Below, in pieces: positions 10,590 to 20,220 of a stretch of DNA of 30,000 nucleotides (positions are counted from its first letter, which is position 1; each line of letters starts with the position of its first letter). Source of the stretch: Tubiluchus corallicola (Eukaryota > Priapulida > Priapulimorpha > Priapulimorphida > Tubiluchidae). The notes beneath the pieces are model-generated. The model had not been told where the DNA came from, did not search any database, and worked only from the letters and a program-made list of their open reading frames with translations. A program made the position numbers and the translations under genes. The stretch covers positions 1-30,000 of the forward strand of contig JAQGDQ010000702.1 in the NCBI GenBank assembly GCA_030141605.1, in the 5' to 3' direction.

Positions 10590-12296
10590 TTAATTGTTCA
10601 TTCCACTCACCATGGTGGAAACTGGTACCAACAAACGACTAATATAACCAGTCACAGTTATGTCCTTATCGTGTTGATTAAATCCTTTATTATTTTTCTG
10701 CAACTCTTTTCGATGATTTTCATATTTTGGATCTTCTACACTTTCTTCATCGGAGTGGAACACATTCTTCTGCACACTTTCCTTGTTTTCGTTTTGTAAT
10801 ACCTGCTCATCATTCTCTTTAATTTCTATTTGAAACGCGTTCTCATTTTCCTGGAATTGTCTCTTACTTGATTCGTGTTTTGGTCTATCCAGATTTTGCT
10901 TAGGATTTTGAATGTCGCCTTCATTTTCCTGGTTTTGCTCTTTGTAATTGTTCTCATGTTTTCTGTCTTTTACGGTCTCTTTATCAGAGTGTTGAAATTT
11001 GCCTTGCGGTTGTTCTTGATTGCCTTTAGTTGGAGACTCGTCCATGTTTTCCTTGTCAGCGTGTTGAAGTTCGTCTGTCAGTTGTTCTTGATTCTTTTCA
11101 TTTGGAAACTCTTCCACGTTTTCTTTGTCAGTGTGTTGAAGTTCGTCTGTCAGTTGTTCTTGATTCTTTTCATTTGGAAACTCTTCCATATTTTCTTTGT
11201 CAGCATGCTGAAGTCCGTCTTTCAGTTGTTCATGATTGTCTTCATGATATGTTTGTTGTGTTACCGCCTCCTCTTCAGAATACTGATTTCTTTGTCCGTT
11301 TCCCTGGTGCAGTTCTTCCTTTAGTTCTGTGTTTTCCTTGCCAGTCTGTCCAAGCTGAACTTTACTATGCTGCTGTTGCTCTTTCTCTGCAAAGTTTTCT
11401 GCCCCTACCATGCCTTCCACTTCCGTTTCTTCTTCGTTACCAATATTACCAGTATTCTCTTCTTCAAGCTCAAATATAATTCTATCAAAATCGTTATCGT
11501 TTTCTTCTAAATGCACTACACGTTCATAAACTCTAGCTTCAGCAACCAGAGGCCTGTTGTAACCAACAACTGACAAAGGAGTGCGAGATGGTTTAGTCTG
11601 ATGAGTCCTCACTTTCAAAGGCATCGGCATACTGTAAACACTCGGTGAAACACCTTTGCTGTAAATTGATGACGGCTGTGTCGCCTGTTGTGATTTTGTG
11701 TCTACGTTTCGTGGACTGAGGTCGGTAAGTTTTGGATTTTCGTAACCAGCAGAGAGTGCTCCACTACCAGCTTGAATTCTCCTGGATGGTGATGTTGGGT
11801 CAAAACCGCCGTTGTGTATTCCATGACTGCCATATCTACCACCATGTGCGGGATACGCAGTACTAGTTCTGGTAACAGGAACGGCAAGATTACCATGTCC
11901 ACCAGCGCGATTGCTATAACCACCATTACCATAACCACCGTAACCAATTCCTCCATCACCGTAATAAGCTCCACCAGTTTGCTGCTTACCGTGGTATTGT
12001 TTTCTAGCTTGTCCCAAGTCGCCATAGTTTGTATTGTAAGCTCTATCACGACGGATATCACCATAAGCATTGTTGGCGTATCCGTTGGACAAACCGTAAC
12101 CACTGTTGTATTGCTGGAATCGATTATCCAAAATATTGGCTCTGTCTCTATTGTAGTATGCATTGTTTTGACCAAAGCCTTCTTTAAATCCAGTGTTAAA
12201 TGACTTCACATATCCACGAGGCTGATAAGCTTGGGCGTAGGAGTAGCCATTCAAAATGTGTCCCCCTCCTCCTCCACTACTGGTTACTTTGCAAAC
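10590..12296 (-). CDS. Gene B: YVKSFNTGF-module protein with acidic, repeat-bearing tail (terminal exon)
   Basis: A terminal exon of 568 codons plus stop. The acceptor TTGTATGTGTAG is followed in phase 0 by VCKVTSSGGGGGHILNGYSY. Residues about 18-123 are the shared module (AYQPRGYVKSFNTGF, GFGQNNAYYNRD, ILDNRFQQY, GGAYYGDGGIGYGGYG), nearly identical to gene C. Residues about 124-256 are a basic Gly/Ser/Pro linker. From about residue 257 the protein becomes strongly acidic and Glu/Gln/Asn-rich, and includes four units of a 24-residue repeat (consensus around DELQHADKENMEEFPNEKNQ). The only cysteine is the second residue of the exon. The tail looks disordered and polyanionic, which could suit ion or mineral binding, but that is inference. 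The final codons ATG|GTGAGTGG also match a splice donor, so a further exon is possible. Confidence 0.85.
   Translation of the reverse strand, partial: VCKVTSSGGGGGHILNGYSYAQAYQPRGYVKSFNTGFKEGFGQNNAYYNRDRANILDNRFQQYNSGYGLSNGYANNAYGDIRRDRAYNTNYGDLGQARKQYHGKQQTGGAYYGDGGIGYGGYGNGGYSNRAGGHGNLAVPVTRTSTAYPAHGGRYGSHGIHNGGFDPTSPSRRIQAGSGALSAGYENPKLTDLSPRNVDTKSQQATQPSSIYSKGVSPSVYSMPMPLKVRTHQTKPSRTPLSVVGYNRPLVAEARVYERVVHLEENDNDFDRIIFELEEENTGNIGNEEETEVEGMVGAENFAEKEQQQHSKVQLGQTGKENTELKEELHQGNGQRNQYSEEEAVTQQTYHEDNHEQLKDGLQHADKENMEEFPNEKNQEQLTDELQHTDKENVEEFPNEKNQEQLTDELQHADKENMDESPTKGNQEQPQGKFQHSDKETVKDRKHENNYKEQNQENEGDIQNPKQNLDRPKHESSKRQFQENENAFQIEIKENDEQVLQNENKESVQKNVFHSDEESVEDPKYENHRKELQKNNKGFNQHDKDITVTGYISRLLVPVSTMVSGMNN
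10950..11245 (-). repeat. 72-bp (24-codon) tandem repeats inside gene B
   Basis: Four in-frame units: three well conserved and one degenerate at the C-terminal side. Spacing is exactly 72 bp between the TCGTCTGTCA marks at 11071 and 11143 and the matching site at 11215. Each unit encodes LQH(A/T/S)DKE(N/T), with EEFPNEKNQEQL in the conserved copies. The repeat extends the acidic tail in steps of one helix-like, Glu/Gln-rich unit. Confidence 0.85.
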
Positions 12297-12630
12297 CTAC
12301 ACATACAACAAAATCTAACAACAACTAGACATTCAGGACAAGACGCTATTAACAAACATTTACTACAATTTACCACGAACATCAAACGATTCACCCAACA
12401 AGACAGATTTAAGCTTACTCAACAACTGTTGAACATAACTATTAATTAACAGCGTTCAGTAATAAAGAATTTTTAATCCACGTTTTGAAAGGCCAAAATC
12501 CAAAACTAACTGTGGCTTAGTTGCTGTAATCATCTTTTTCTTCGAGGAAGTGTAGTAAAGCAATAAGTTGCAGTGCAGCAGTTGCATCTGAATTTTTGTT
12601 AATTACAACCGCACATAGTTGTTGTCATAA

Positions 12631-12644
12631 CCCCCCCCCCCCCC
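12631..12644. repeat. Poly-C tract
   Basis: Fourteen consecutive C residues on the plus strand (poly-G on the minus strand). Run length is prone to sequencing error. Confidence 0.9.
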
Positions 12645-13797
12645 TTATGCGTGTCAGCTTATTTTGTAGCTGCCGCCATGTTTTCTGCTCACTCTCTTAC
12701 TTGCCTTCTGTTTCAGGCGCTCTGTTTAATCTTGCTGTTGCAGTTGCGCTGCAAGTCATAATCTTGTAATAAATTTCACAATATACATCCCACGTTTCTA
12801 CAAGATAGCTTGAAATCCAGATATAGCTTTAAGACTACTTAGGGTGAATCAACTAGAAGACCAAAATCCCTTGGTTTGTCGTAACAGTAAGTTCGAAGAT
12901 TTCGTTGCTTGATCTTTGTTAGTTTTTGATGATGGGAATACTGCATGCAGGACGAGGAATTTACCAAATCGGTTGATACGTGAAAACTTCAATGAATTTG
13001 TGTAAATTCTTCTAATTTTCTTCTGAAAATTTGGAAATAACTCATTTTCCATTGATCACAAAAGCAAAACGTTTCAATGAATCAGTGCTGTTTGATTAAA
13101 GTGTAGAAGCAGTAATGTTGTGTAAAGTGTTGCAGTTGATTACCAACAGAACCACCACCTACAGCAAGAAATCATTAAACAACTTTGTTAAAACTATGCG
13201 CTTAAAATGTTTATTGTAAAAACAACAACAACAACGACAACAAAAATGCAAAAAATGTCAAACTTAACAGATTAATATTTGCCAAATAATTATTATAACA
13301 ATTTTCTATCAGGCTTTCAGGTCCTTTTAGAAGAGAGAGAATTTTGTAAGATGTCTGGGCCCGTGTGAGAGTACCTTCAATGGTAATTAAGATGGAACCA
13401 GGTTACACAACATAGTGCATAATGTCATGTACTCAAAGGAATGCAGTTGTCAGCTTTGATGGTTTGTAACAGAAGTTTGAAAAACTAAACGTAAGATAAT
13501 ACAGAACACAATTAATTCTAAATCTAGTAACAAAAAGTAACAAAAAGACGATAAGAAACAATGACGAGTGCACACTGACTTGATACAGCACATCTACAAA
13601 TACAATGCAAAAACACTTCCATAAAACAATGTTCTTAAAGGCAACATTACGGAACAAACATACGCACTAGCACAACCAGCAAATAGTGCTTATAAAAGGC
13701 ATGACGTTGAGACAAACAAAAAAAACACCCCTAACAAACACAGACAAATTGTTTACGAATATATAAAAGCACAAATGACGTTATACAAAATACTTAC

Positions 13798-13848
13798 AGG
13801 AATGACAATGTTGCAAGCTAGCACAAAAAGGATTAAGTGACAGTGGAA
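13798..13848 (-). pseudogene. Leader-like hydrophobic stretch upstream of gene B, no ATG
   Basis: On the minus strand, 17 open codons after a TAA read FHCHLILFVLACNIVIP and end in phase 0 at a strong donor, CCT|GTAAGTAT. The hydrophobic core, the length (the intact leader at 22540-22587 has 16 codons) and the phase all suit a signal-peptide exon for gene B. But there is no ATG, and no AG that could serve as an acceptor between the TAA and the donor. It may be a decayed leader, or chance in a T/G-rich strand. Confidence 0.2.
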
Positions 13849-14690
13849 TTAAAGTACAGATTTCTTATTTAAAAACCTCGTATTTACATATAGTATAAAT
13901 CGCAACCGTGCTGTTACGGGAATCTATATAGGGAGATCACAGATACGCTATTTAACACAATCTTACAATACAAACACTATAGTACAATACGTTACAATAC
14001 AATATAAACAGTCTACACACACGCGCGCGAACTCGTACAAACACAAAAACGTATATCGTAATAGAAAACTATATACAAAACTAATACAGCTACGAACAAC
14101 TAAACTACGTTCAAACTTTGGTAGACTCTTACAAAATATTTGCAGCTTGCAGTGACAAAACGTAATACAAATTACACGTGTACTTGTACAACACTACATA
14201 TGATATACTAACAGGAATACACAGTTCACAAGCACAAGAGACAGTTTTCACAGTTCGACTACCAAACATTGTTGACAGAGTAAAAACACATTAGTACACG
14301 TTTTTACAAATGACAGAAGTACTTACATTAATTAACACGCGACAACGTCAAATTACCAACAACAAACTACTTTATGTAGCAAGTACATAAAATTCAACAC
14401 TAAACATTTAAATATCGTACAACTTTTCACAAAGAACAACATGAGAACAACGTACAGACAACATACACAGAGCATACAAATAACATACAGGCAGCGTACA
14501 AAAAATACATACAAATATTTGCGTGATGGCAAGCCAATTTGTATTTGGATAACAAAACAAAACAAAACAAATTACAACACTAAAACTAATCACCCAGGAA
14601 ATGCCCACGGCTGGCATAATACAAACACCTTATTATGATTTTGGTGCCAATAATTAGACCAGGAGGTTCATTAGGAGTTGAAAGAGATTG

Positions 14691-14696
14691 TTTATT
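14691..14696 (-). terminator. AATAAA overlapping the gene C stop codon
   Basis: The minus strand reads GGA AAA TAA A: the hexamer AATAAA spans the last lysine codon and the stop. If this is the working polyadenylation signal, the 3' UTR would be only a few tens of bases long. A match this short can occur by chance. Confidence 0.35.
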
Positions 14697-15132
14697 TTCC
14701 ATATCCACCACCGCCACCGCCACCGCCGAAACCACCATATCCACCGCCGTAGCCACCGTATCCAATTCCTCCATCGCCATAGTAAGCTCCGCCGGTTTGC
14801 TGCTTGCCGTGGTATTGTTTCCTTGCTTGTGCCAAGTCGCCATAGTTTGTATTATAAGCTCTGTCACGATGGATATCACCATAAGCATTGTTGGCGTATC
14901 CGTTGGACAATCCGTAACCATTGTTGTATTGCTGGAATCGGTTATCCAAAATATTGGCATTGTCACGATTGTAGTACGCATTGTTTTGACCGAAGTCTTC
15001 CTTGAATCCAGTGTTAAATGATTTCACGTATCCACGGGGCTGATACGCTTGGGCGTAGGAGTAGCCATTTAAAAGATGTCCAGCTCCTCCTCCACTGATT
15101 CCGCCAAACGCAGCACTGAATACTTTCGTTAC
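14692..15132 (-). CDS. Gene C: short YVKSFNTGF-module protein with Gly-Tyr end (terminal exon)
   Basis: A terminal exon of 146 codons plus stop. After the acceptor TGTTATTATAG it continues in phase 0 as VTKVFSAAFGGISGGGAGHL, then NGYSYAQAYQPRG. Residues about 24-128 are the shared module, almost the same as gene B (DFGQNNAYYNRDNANILDNR, QQTGGAYYGDGGIGYGGYG). The protein ends soon after with GGGYGGF, a run of eight glycines and YGK. It has no cysteine and is rich in Gly, Tyr and Asn. The stop codon lies inside an AATAAA hexamer (minus strand, 14696-14691). Compared with genes A and B it lacks a long tail, so it is either a minimal family member or a shortened copy. Its leader exon is not identified locally. 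Confidence 0.85.
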   Translation of the reverse strand, partial: VTKVFSAAFGGISGGGAGHLLNGYSYAQAYQPRGYVKSFNTGFKEDFGQNNAYYNRDNANILDNRFQQYNNGYGLSNGYANNAYGDIHRDRAYNTNYGDLAQARKQYHGKQQTGGAYYGDGGIGYGGYGGGYGGFGGGGGGGGYGK

Positions 15133-16468
15133 CTATAATAACAGACGTAGAGACAATGACGACAAACAGACACGTGAAATGTCACGAAAAACACAAAACA
15201 GAAGTTGACACAAAAAACAATGTTAATCACCAAGAAAAAATGAAAATTCAGTATAAGAATTACAGAATCTTTCACACGAAAACAGTGATTTTATACAAGT
15301 CAGTAACAGTGAACGCAATGCAATTACACCAGTTAGAAACACATTTGAAGTATAGAAGCCAATAAGTGATTAGATATTCTGTTGAATTTCTCCAAAGTAC
15401 ACTGCCCTTGGTTCTTTCCTATGCGTTTCCATTTTATATTTCCCAGAAAATGTTTCTGTCGCGTAACTTCAATCAACCATGCAATTTCATGTGGTGTTTG
15501 TATGTCACTTATTTTGCTTAATAGTTTGATAACCTTTGCTTAAATGCCATGGCACTGTTTGGTATTTTTATCGGTTTCGCGTTTTTGCATGTTTTTTGGG
15601 AAGGTAACTTTCAGGGAAATAACGCTTCCATCCTGCCTTATCTCGCGTCTAGCCTTGATGATCCCCCATTAAAGATGTGTGGACAGTTTTGAAACTATTG
15701 GTTGCCATAAGCAGACATGCTTACAGCATAGCAATTTATTTTACAGTATTAACAAGCAGAATTTTTGTGTCGATGTATATTGTCAATGCAACACATACTT
15801 ATTCAACGCATTATTGCATCTGTTGTTTTTATTAGAACTACCATAGTTTGAACTGCCTCGCAGCGTACAACCGTGAGAGGTGCTGCTCTTTAGGGTAAGT
15901 CTGGTACGACCATTCGCTTTCCAAACAGACAAAGACACAACACGTATTATAGACATCAACTCATAACAGATACTATACCAGGCACAAAAGTGAAAAAAAT
16001 GCAACAAGAGTAGTGTAGATGAGTCTACAAAGGACACAGCACGTAGGAAAGACGAACGACATGCATTAGCAACACACGTATTACTAGAAATTTCTTTACG
16101 ATTTAGCCAAGATCTTTTGTGATATCGTCAGAACTTTCCATGTCAAGACTGCAACGTCTCATTGTATCCCATCTGGAAATGAACTTGGTGATCTAATGAG
16201 GATGCATTTTCCATGTGAAAATTTTACGCCAAGCTCTAGCGTTATACTGAGCAAAGACCTCATAAAATCCTCCTATTGTATGACGTATTAGCTGTCATGG
16301 TACAAAAACGTAAAAATTCACAATAAACAGGTTCGTTACGATGATTATGCACAAAGTAAATTTAAAAATGATAGACTTTACAGTTGGACATTTCGACATT
16401 TCGACTGTTTAAAAGAAAACAGGATGATTTTCGTATTCTAGTCTATTATGAAGTACAGCCTAGCCACT
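15133..16468. other. Spacer upstream of gene C
   Basis: Mostly unique AT-rich DNA. A minus-strand ATG at 16062 opens 29 codons with a hydrophobic core (IYTTLVAFFSLLCL). These could join gene C only through a weak GTATAG donor at phase 0, so I do not annotate it as a leader. Nothing else was recognised. Confidence 0.4.
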
Positions 16469-16481
16469 GGGGGGGGGGGGG
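16469..16481. repeat. Poly-G tract at LINE edge
   Basis: Thirteen G residues directly before the LINE-derived sequence on the plus strand. Confidence 0.9.
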
Positions 16482-16930
16482 CAAGCCAGCCCAACTCAGT
16501 GCCGGTCCCAAGCCCGGATAAATAGGGAGGGTTAGGGTCAGGAAGGGCATCCGCCTGTAACAACTGCGCCAAAACCTTCTATGAATGAGTCGCTTAAATG
16601 TAAAGGTCAGATCCGCTCTAATCTATGGGCTGGAAGCAGCTTCTCTAAAGAAGACCGAAGAGAAGAAAATGGGTGTGGTGGAGATGAGGATGTTGAGATG
16701 AATGGTGGGTATAACAAGAAGAGATAAAATTAGAAATAATAATATCAGAGGAACAGTAAAAGTAGTGGAAGCCTCGCAAGATTGCGATGGTATGGCCACC
16801 TGAAAAGAAGAGTCGGTGAAGATCTTGTGGGAAGGGAAGACATAAATGAAGAGATGGTCAACAACAGGAATGCGTGGAGAAGACTCATTCAAAACGAATA
16901 GGGAAAAGCTGGGAAGAAGAAGAAGAAGAG
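16482..16930 (+). mobile_element. RTE-type LINE remnant, 3' end
   Basis: The 5' part (16482-16570) has CCCAAGCCCGGATAAATAGG, then GGGTTAGGGTCAGGAAGGGC ATCCG, a stretch dispersed with RTE-type LINEs in many animals. From about 16616 one frame reads LIYGLEAASLKKTEEK, then VEMRMLR, a stop where Trp is expected (TGA), then MVGITRRDKIRNNNIRGTV. A different frame continues as ARLRWYGHLKRRVGEDLVGR and ends QNE-stop at 16900. These match the C-terminal end of RTE reverse transcriptases ('RWYGH.KRR'). The Arg/Pro-rich segment that normally follows is missing. The copy ends in an AAG-repeat tail (16916-16930), usual for the group. It is dead: one nonsense change, one frameshift and an internal deletion. 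Confidence 0.8.
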
Positions 16931-17406
16931 TCTATTATTAAGTACGATAAATGCATTTACATCTAGCATACATCTTAACACCTATAATAATGCCAAGTTA
17001 AAACATTATTAGTAATCGTCATCAGTATCTATCTAACGAGGAAATAGCAAAATGCATGTAATAAGGAAGAATTCGAAAGAAGGTCTTATAATCAGGAAGG
17101 TTTCTGTAGTTTTAATTCTTTTACGTAAGTCATTCATGAAAAAATATATATTTCCTCTCAGAGTTTTATAAGTTAAATTGTTTTGAGCAATATTTAAGAC
17201 TAGCCTGGGTTTTCCTTTGAAACAATGTGCCTAATGACGACCAATACGCATGATTTATGGATAAGTTGGATGCTTCAGATGAAATCGGCAACAATGGCAT
17301 AACGGAGGACCGTTACTCTGTTAGGAACCGATTACGAAATCAGAAGAATAAAAAACAAAGCATTTTCATGATTCTTGTTATCGTTTTTTTTTGTTACCAG
17401 TTTCAT
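16931..17406. other. AT-rich spacer between LINE and MITE
   Basis: No gene seen. A 68-codon open frame on the plus strand (17257-17463) runs into the MITE end and has no recognisable domain. Confidence 0.4.
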
Positions 17407-17410
17407 TTAA

Positions 17411-17872
17411 CCCTTTCATACCCGTTGTATCCCGTGGGATACGAGAACTTTTTCTGCATTTAAAATTAATAACATTCTAAAACTGACAGTTATTTGATCA
17501 GTTAATAGTTATTTTGATTTAAGCCAATAACAATAGACTTAAAACGGTGATAAAATGGCAAACTAGAAAATCTACATAGCATAAAAAACTGTGCAAGGTA
17601 CAGTAGTCTAGAGACGACTTTGTACAGATCAGCATAGCATGCTTACTAAATGTCTTAAATACTTTAAAAAATTATCAGCAGTTGCAATATGAAGCACATT
17701 TTATGCTTCCATTGAATCCCAATGTATCCCGTGGGATGCAGGATATATTTACCACACGGGCACAGGTAGAAAAAAATAATTATTATGTGTAAACAAGATG
17801 GACATACTGAACAAAAGTACCAAGCCAAAAAAGCGTTTTTCTTATTAAAAAAATAATTTGGGACTGAAAGGG
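17411..17872. mobile_element. piggyBac-like MITE with TTAA target duplications
   Basis: A 462-bp element flanked by TTAA on both sides (17407-17410 and 17873-17876). The ends are inverted repeats beginning CCCTTTCA: left CCCTTTCATACCC, right (complement) CCCTTTCAGTCCC, 11 of 13 matching. TTAA duplications with CCC-starting termini are the hallmark of the piggyBac superfamily. There is no transposase ORF inside, so it is non-autonomous. Two internal copies of TGTATCCCGTGGGAT, near 17425 and 17721, form short stem-loops (GTATCCC/GGGATAC in the first) and may be transposase-binding subterminal repeats. Confidence 0.75.
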
Positions 17873-17876
17873 TTAA

Positions 17877-20097
17877 CTACATGGCCACTAAGAAGTGCAA
17901 ATTTTCTTAATGTAATTCGAGAATATGGTTACTGATATCTTGTTTATGCTGAAGTCTAATTCTGTCTGAGGATGGTTTTAGTTTTCGGCTACAATTTCCT
18001 CAACGTTACCGCACAGTTTGCTGTAAGAAATGTGCCACTCGAGTAATAAAATTTTAATTCGTGAAAACTGTCGTCACGTTAAGATGATAATAATAATTTG
18101 AAAGTACAACTCCTGTAAATAATGTGGCAAAATTAAGTAAATCCATCCTGTAAATTTTGGGAAATTGAGAGGTGAAGGCTGGAAAGTTTTACTCTCAGGT
18201 TTGTAAACTCAACACATTTAAACTGTAAACCAATCTGTGATTCCCTTTCTGCCCCACGTTGCACGAACATTCTCGATTTCCAACACAGATTTTCAGTTTA
18301 AATACAATGAGCTGTAGCAATTCGCATAGTGAAAGTTTCCAGGCCTCATCATCCTCAGATAGATTTTTCCAGATAATTTAGGCTTCCAAACTTATTGTAA
18401 CTTATAACATGAGATTTCTCATGACTAGCATACATGAACTAGTCGACTGCAGGTGTTGGCGATTCGTAAAAAGGAGCTTATGTTTCTTAAATGATAATTT
18501 TAGTTTTTTGTGTGGAAAATAGACATCATTCAACAGATCATTGACCAACAACAGTAACAGTTTATTCAACGTTTAGATTAACAACAGATTATATGGCTCA
18601 TTAGTTGTGACATTAATGAATCAATAAATGTTTGGGCTATATTTTGAGGGTGCTACAGGGTGCTACAGGTGCTACAGGTGCCACCTAAACGTGATGAAAC
18701 TATAAGTGACCTTAATAACAGCAGTAATTGGTGAGGTTTGAAATTACAGTAGGTAGATCATAGATATGAGACACCTGTACAACAGCAAGGACGATTACAA
18801 AAAAACACTAATTACAGTATTTACATATATACAACACTTGCTACTTAAATTACGCTAATAGCGTGATAGATTTTGATACATGCTAAAACTTACTGAAACT
18901 TGTCTTAATTGTATTAACGTAGTAAATGATTCGTTTGATCTGCTTAAGTAATGTTTTGCTGATAATATACAAAAACAAAGCTTTAACCATCTATTGCCTT
19001 GGCTGCAGTTAACACAAAACAGGAAACAGGACACACGCTTTTTACAAAAAACAATTTACAATTTGGCACAACGTAAACAACACAAACACATAATAAAACC
19101 TGAAAATTCACATAAGGTAAAATAACAAAACAAACGCAGGTATTACACAACAAGAACAATGAACAATACAACTCAAAACGCGACAATACACGCACGATCA
19201 TTAATGACATAACATTAATACTGTTAACAACACTTGACATACAAAACACATATCACAAATACATAGTACGAACATAAAAACATGTTGAACAACTAATAAT
19301 TGCACAAACTTAAACGAGATCACAGTGCGCTGTTATGCGAAAATTATCAAAAATCAGTATAAATTAAGCAGGTGCTGTCATCTGTTGGTGGAAAGCTATA
19401 CTAAATAAACGACTTGTCAGAAATATGTTACGCTAAGATAAAATTAAAAGCAATTTAGGCCGCATAATTTCAGTTGCACAAAGATAGTGAGTAGTAGCTA
19501 ATCTGAAGGAAATGAAAATATGTCTATATACTTGTCGTTAAACTATCCCTAATTACACTTCTAGTTTTTCAATATGAAAAATGTTAAAAATGGCCTGATA
19601 ATATATATTGGCTACTCCCTAAATGTTTTCTTTACGAAAATATCACAGCTGGGTAAAATGAGGTAGTTTATTAACTTTGGTTTCCTCGCGTTAATATTAG
19701 GGTGCGTAGTAGATTAACATTCCTCAAGTATTTGTCTCTTTATACCTGTTTTGTGACTCTTTGGCTTAGAATTTTGAGCTAACATCTGACTTAATTTATT
19801 TCTTCCGTCATTCTTTGGCAAATCGACATTAAAAACTAACACGTGCGACGTAACACTGTATACTAAGTACAAACACAGATAGTACATGTAACGTATATGG
19901 AAACAAAACGTAAGTCATACGTAAGCACTAACATAATGCCTGTTGTACAGAATGCCCTAAGGAGGAGCTGCATTGTGTATGGAAATGCGTCATAATTGTT
20001 TTCGTAACGTGCCCAAGATGGCTTGAAATAAGTTAAAATGGTGGTGACGTGATGCTAACAATAAACATGGAGACGCAATTTTTATAGCGTTGCTGCT
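17877..20097. other. Intergenic between the MITE and gene D
   Basis: Largely unique. It holds a short GGTGCTACA repeat (18650-18682, about three copies) and an A/C-rich stretch at about 18980-19300 similar in composition to 13430-14600. A minus-strand donor-like GTAAGT near 18891 follows no plausible coding exon. A TTTATT on plus near 19796 (AATAAA on minus) lies 300 bp beyond the gene D stop and could be its polyadenylation signal. Confidence 0.4.
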
Positions 20098-20220
20098 TTA
20101 GCGTCCGTATCCACCTCCATGTCCGCCACCCCCATAACCTCCTCCTACATGTCCGCCACCCCCATAACCTCCTCCTCCATGACCGCCGCCATAACCTCCT
20201 CCTCCGTAACCTCCAGCGGC
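20098..20220 (-). repeat. Gly-rich internal repeat in gene D tail
   Basis: Short tandem units, on plus CATGTCCGCCACCCCCATAA and CCTCCTCC variants, encode GGGGYGGG/GGGGHVGG. Such repeats often vary in number between alleles. Confidence 0.75.

Larger units (their letters stand above)
12300..14690. other. Spacer upstream of gene B: A/C-rich, with two strong minus-strand donors
   Basis: Contains a 14-base C run at 12631-12644 and an A/C-rich stretch from about 13430 to 14600 (many ACAA and ATAC steps). That stretch gives hydrophobic open frames on the minus strand which I regard as compositional. Two minus-strand GTAAGT donors stand out, near 13797 and 14325. The first follows a hydrophobic 17-codon open stretch described separately; the second follows stop-rich sequence with no ATG. 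No intact gene is visible. Confidence 0.45.

Noticed and set aside
14586-14981. A shifted minus-strand frame over the gene C module that is also open over the gene B module (11702-12175), with similar protein sequence in both.
   Set aside because: The two DNA copies are close duplicates, and Gly/Tyr/Asn codons rarely make stops in that frame, so shared openness is expected. The frame crosses the gene C stop and has no start or splice support.
8740-16020. A shared 13-base string, TCTACACTACTCT on the minus strand, in the foldback near gene A and near 16009 upstream of gene C.
   Set aside because: Matches of this length between two positions are expected by chance in 30 kb on both strands, and the flanks do not align.
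15979-16062. A possible leader for gene C: an ATG at 16062 opening 28 codons with a hydrophobic core, then GTATAG.
   Set aside because: The donor is weak, the frame meets a stop immediately after it, and the N-terminal part is Cys-rich unlike the intact leader. It could be chance; split reads from 15979 to 15132 would change this.
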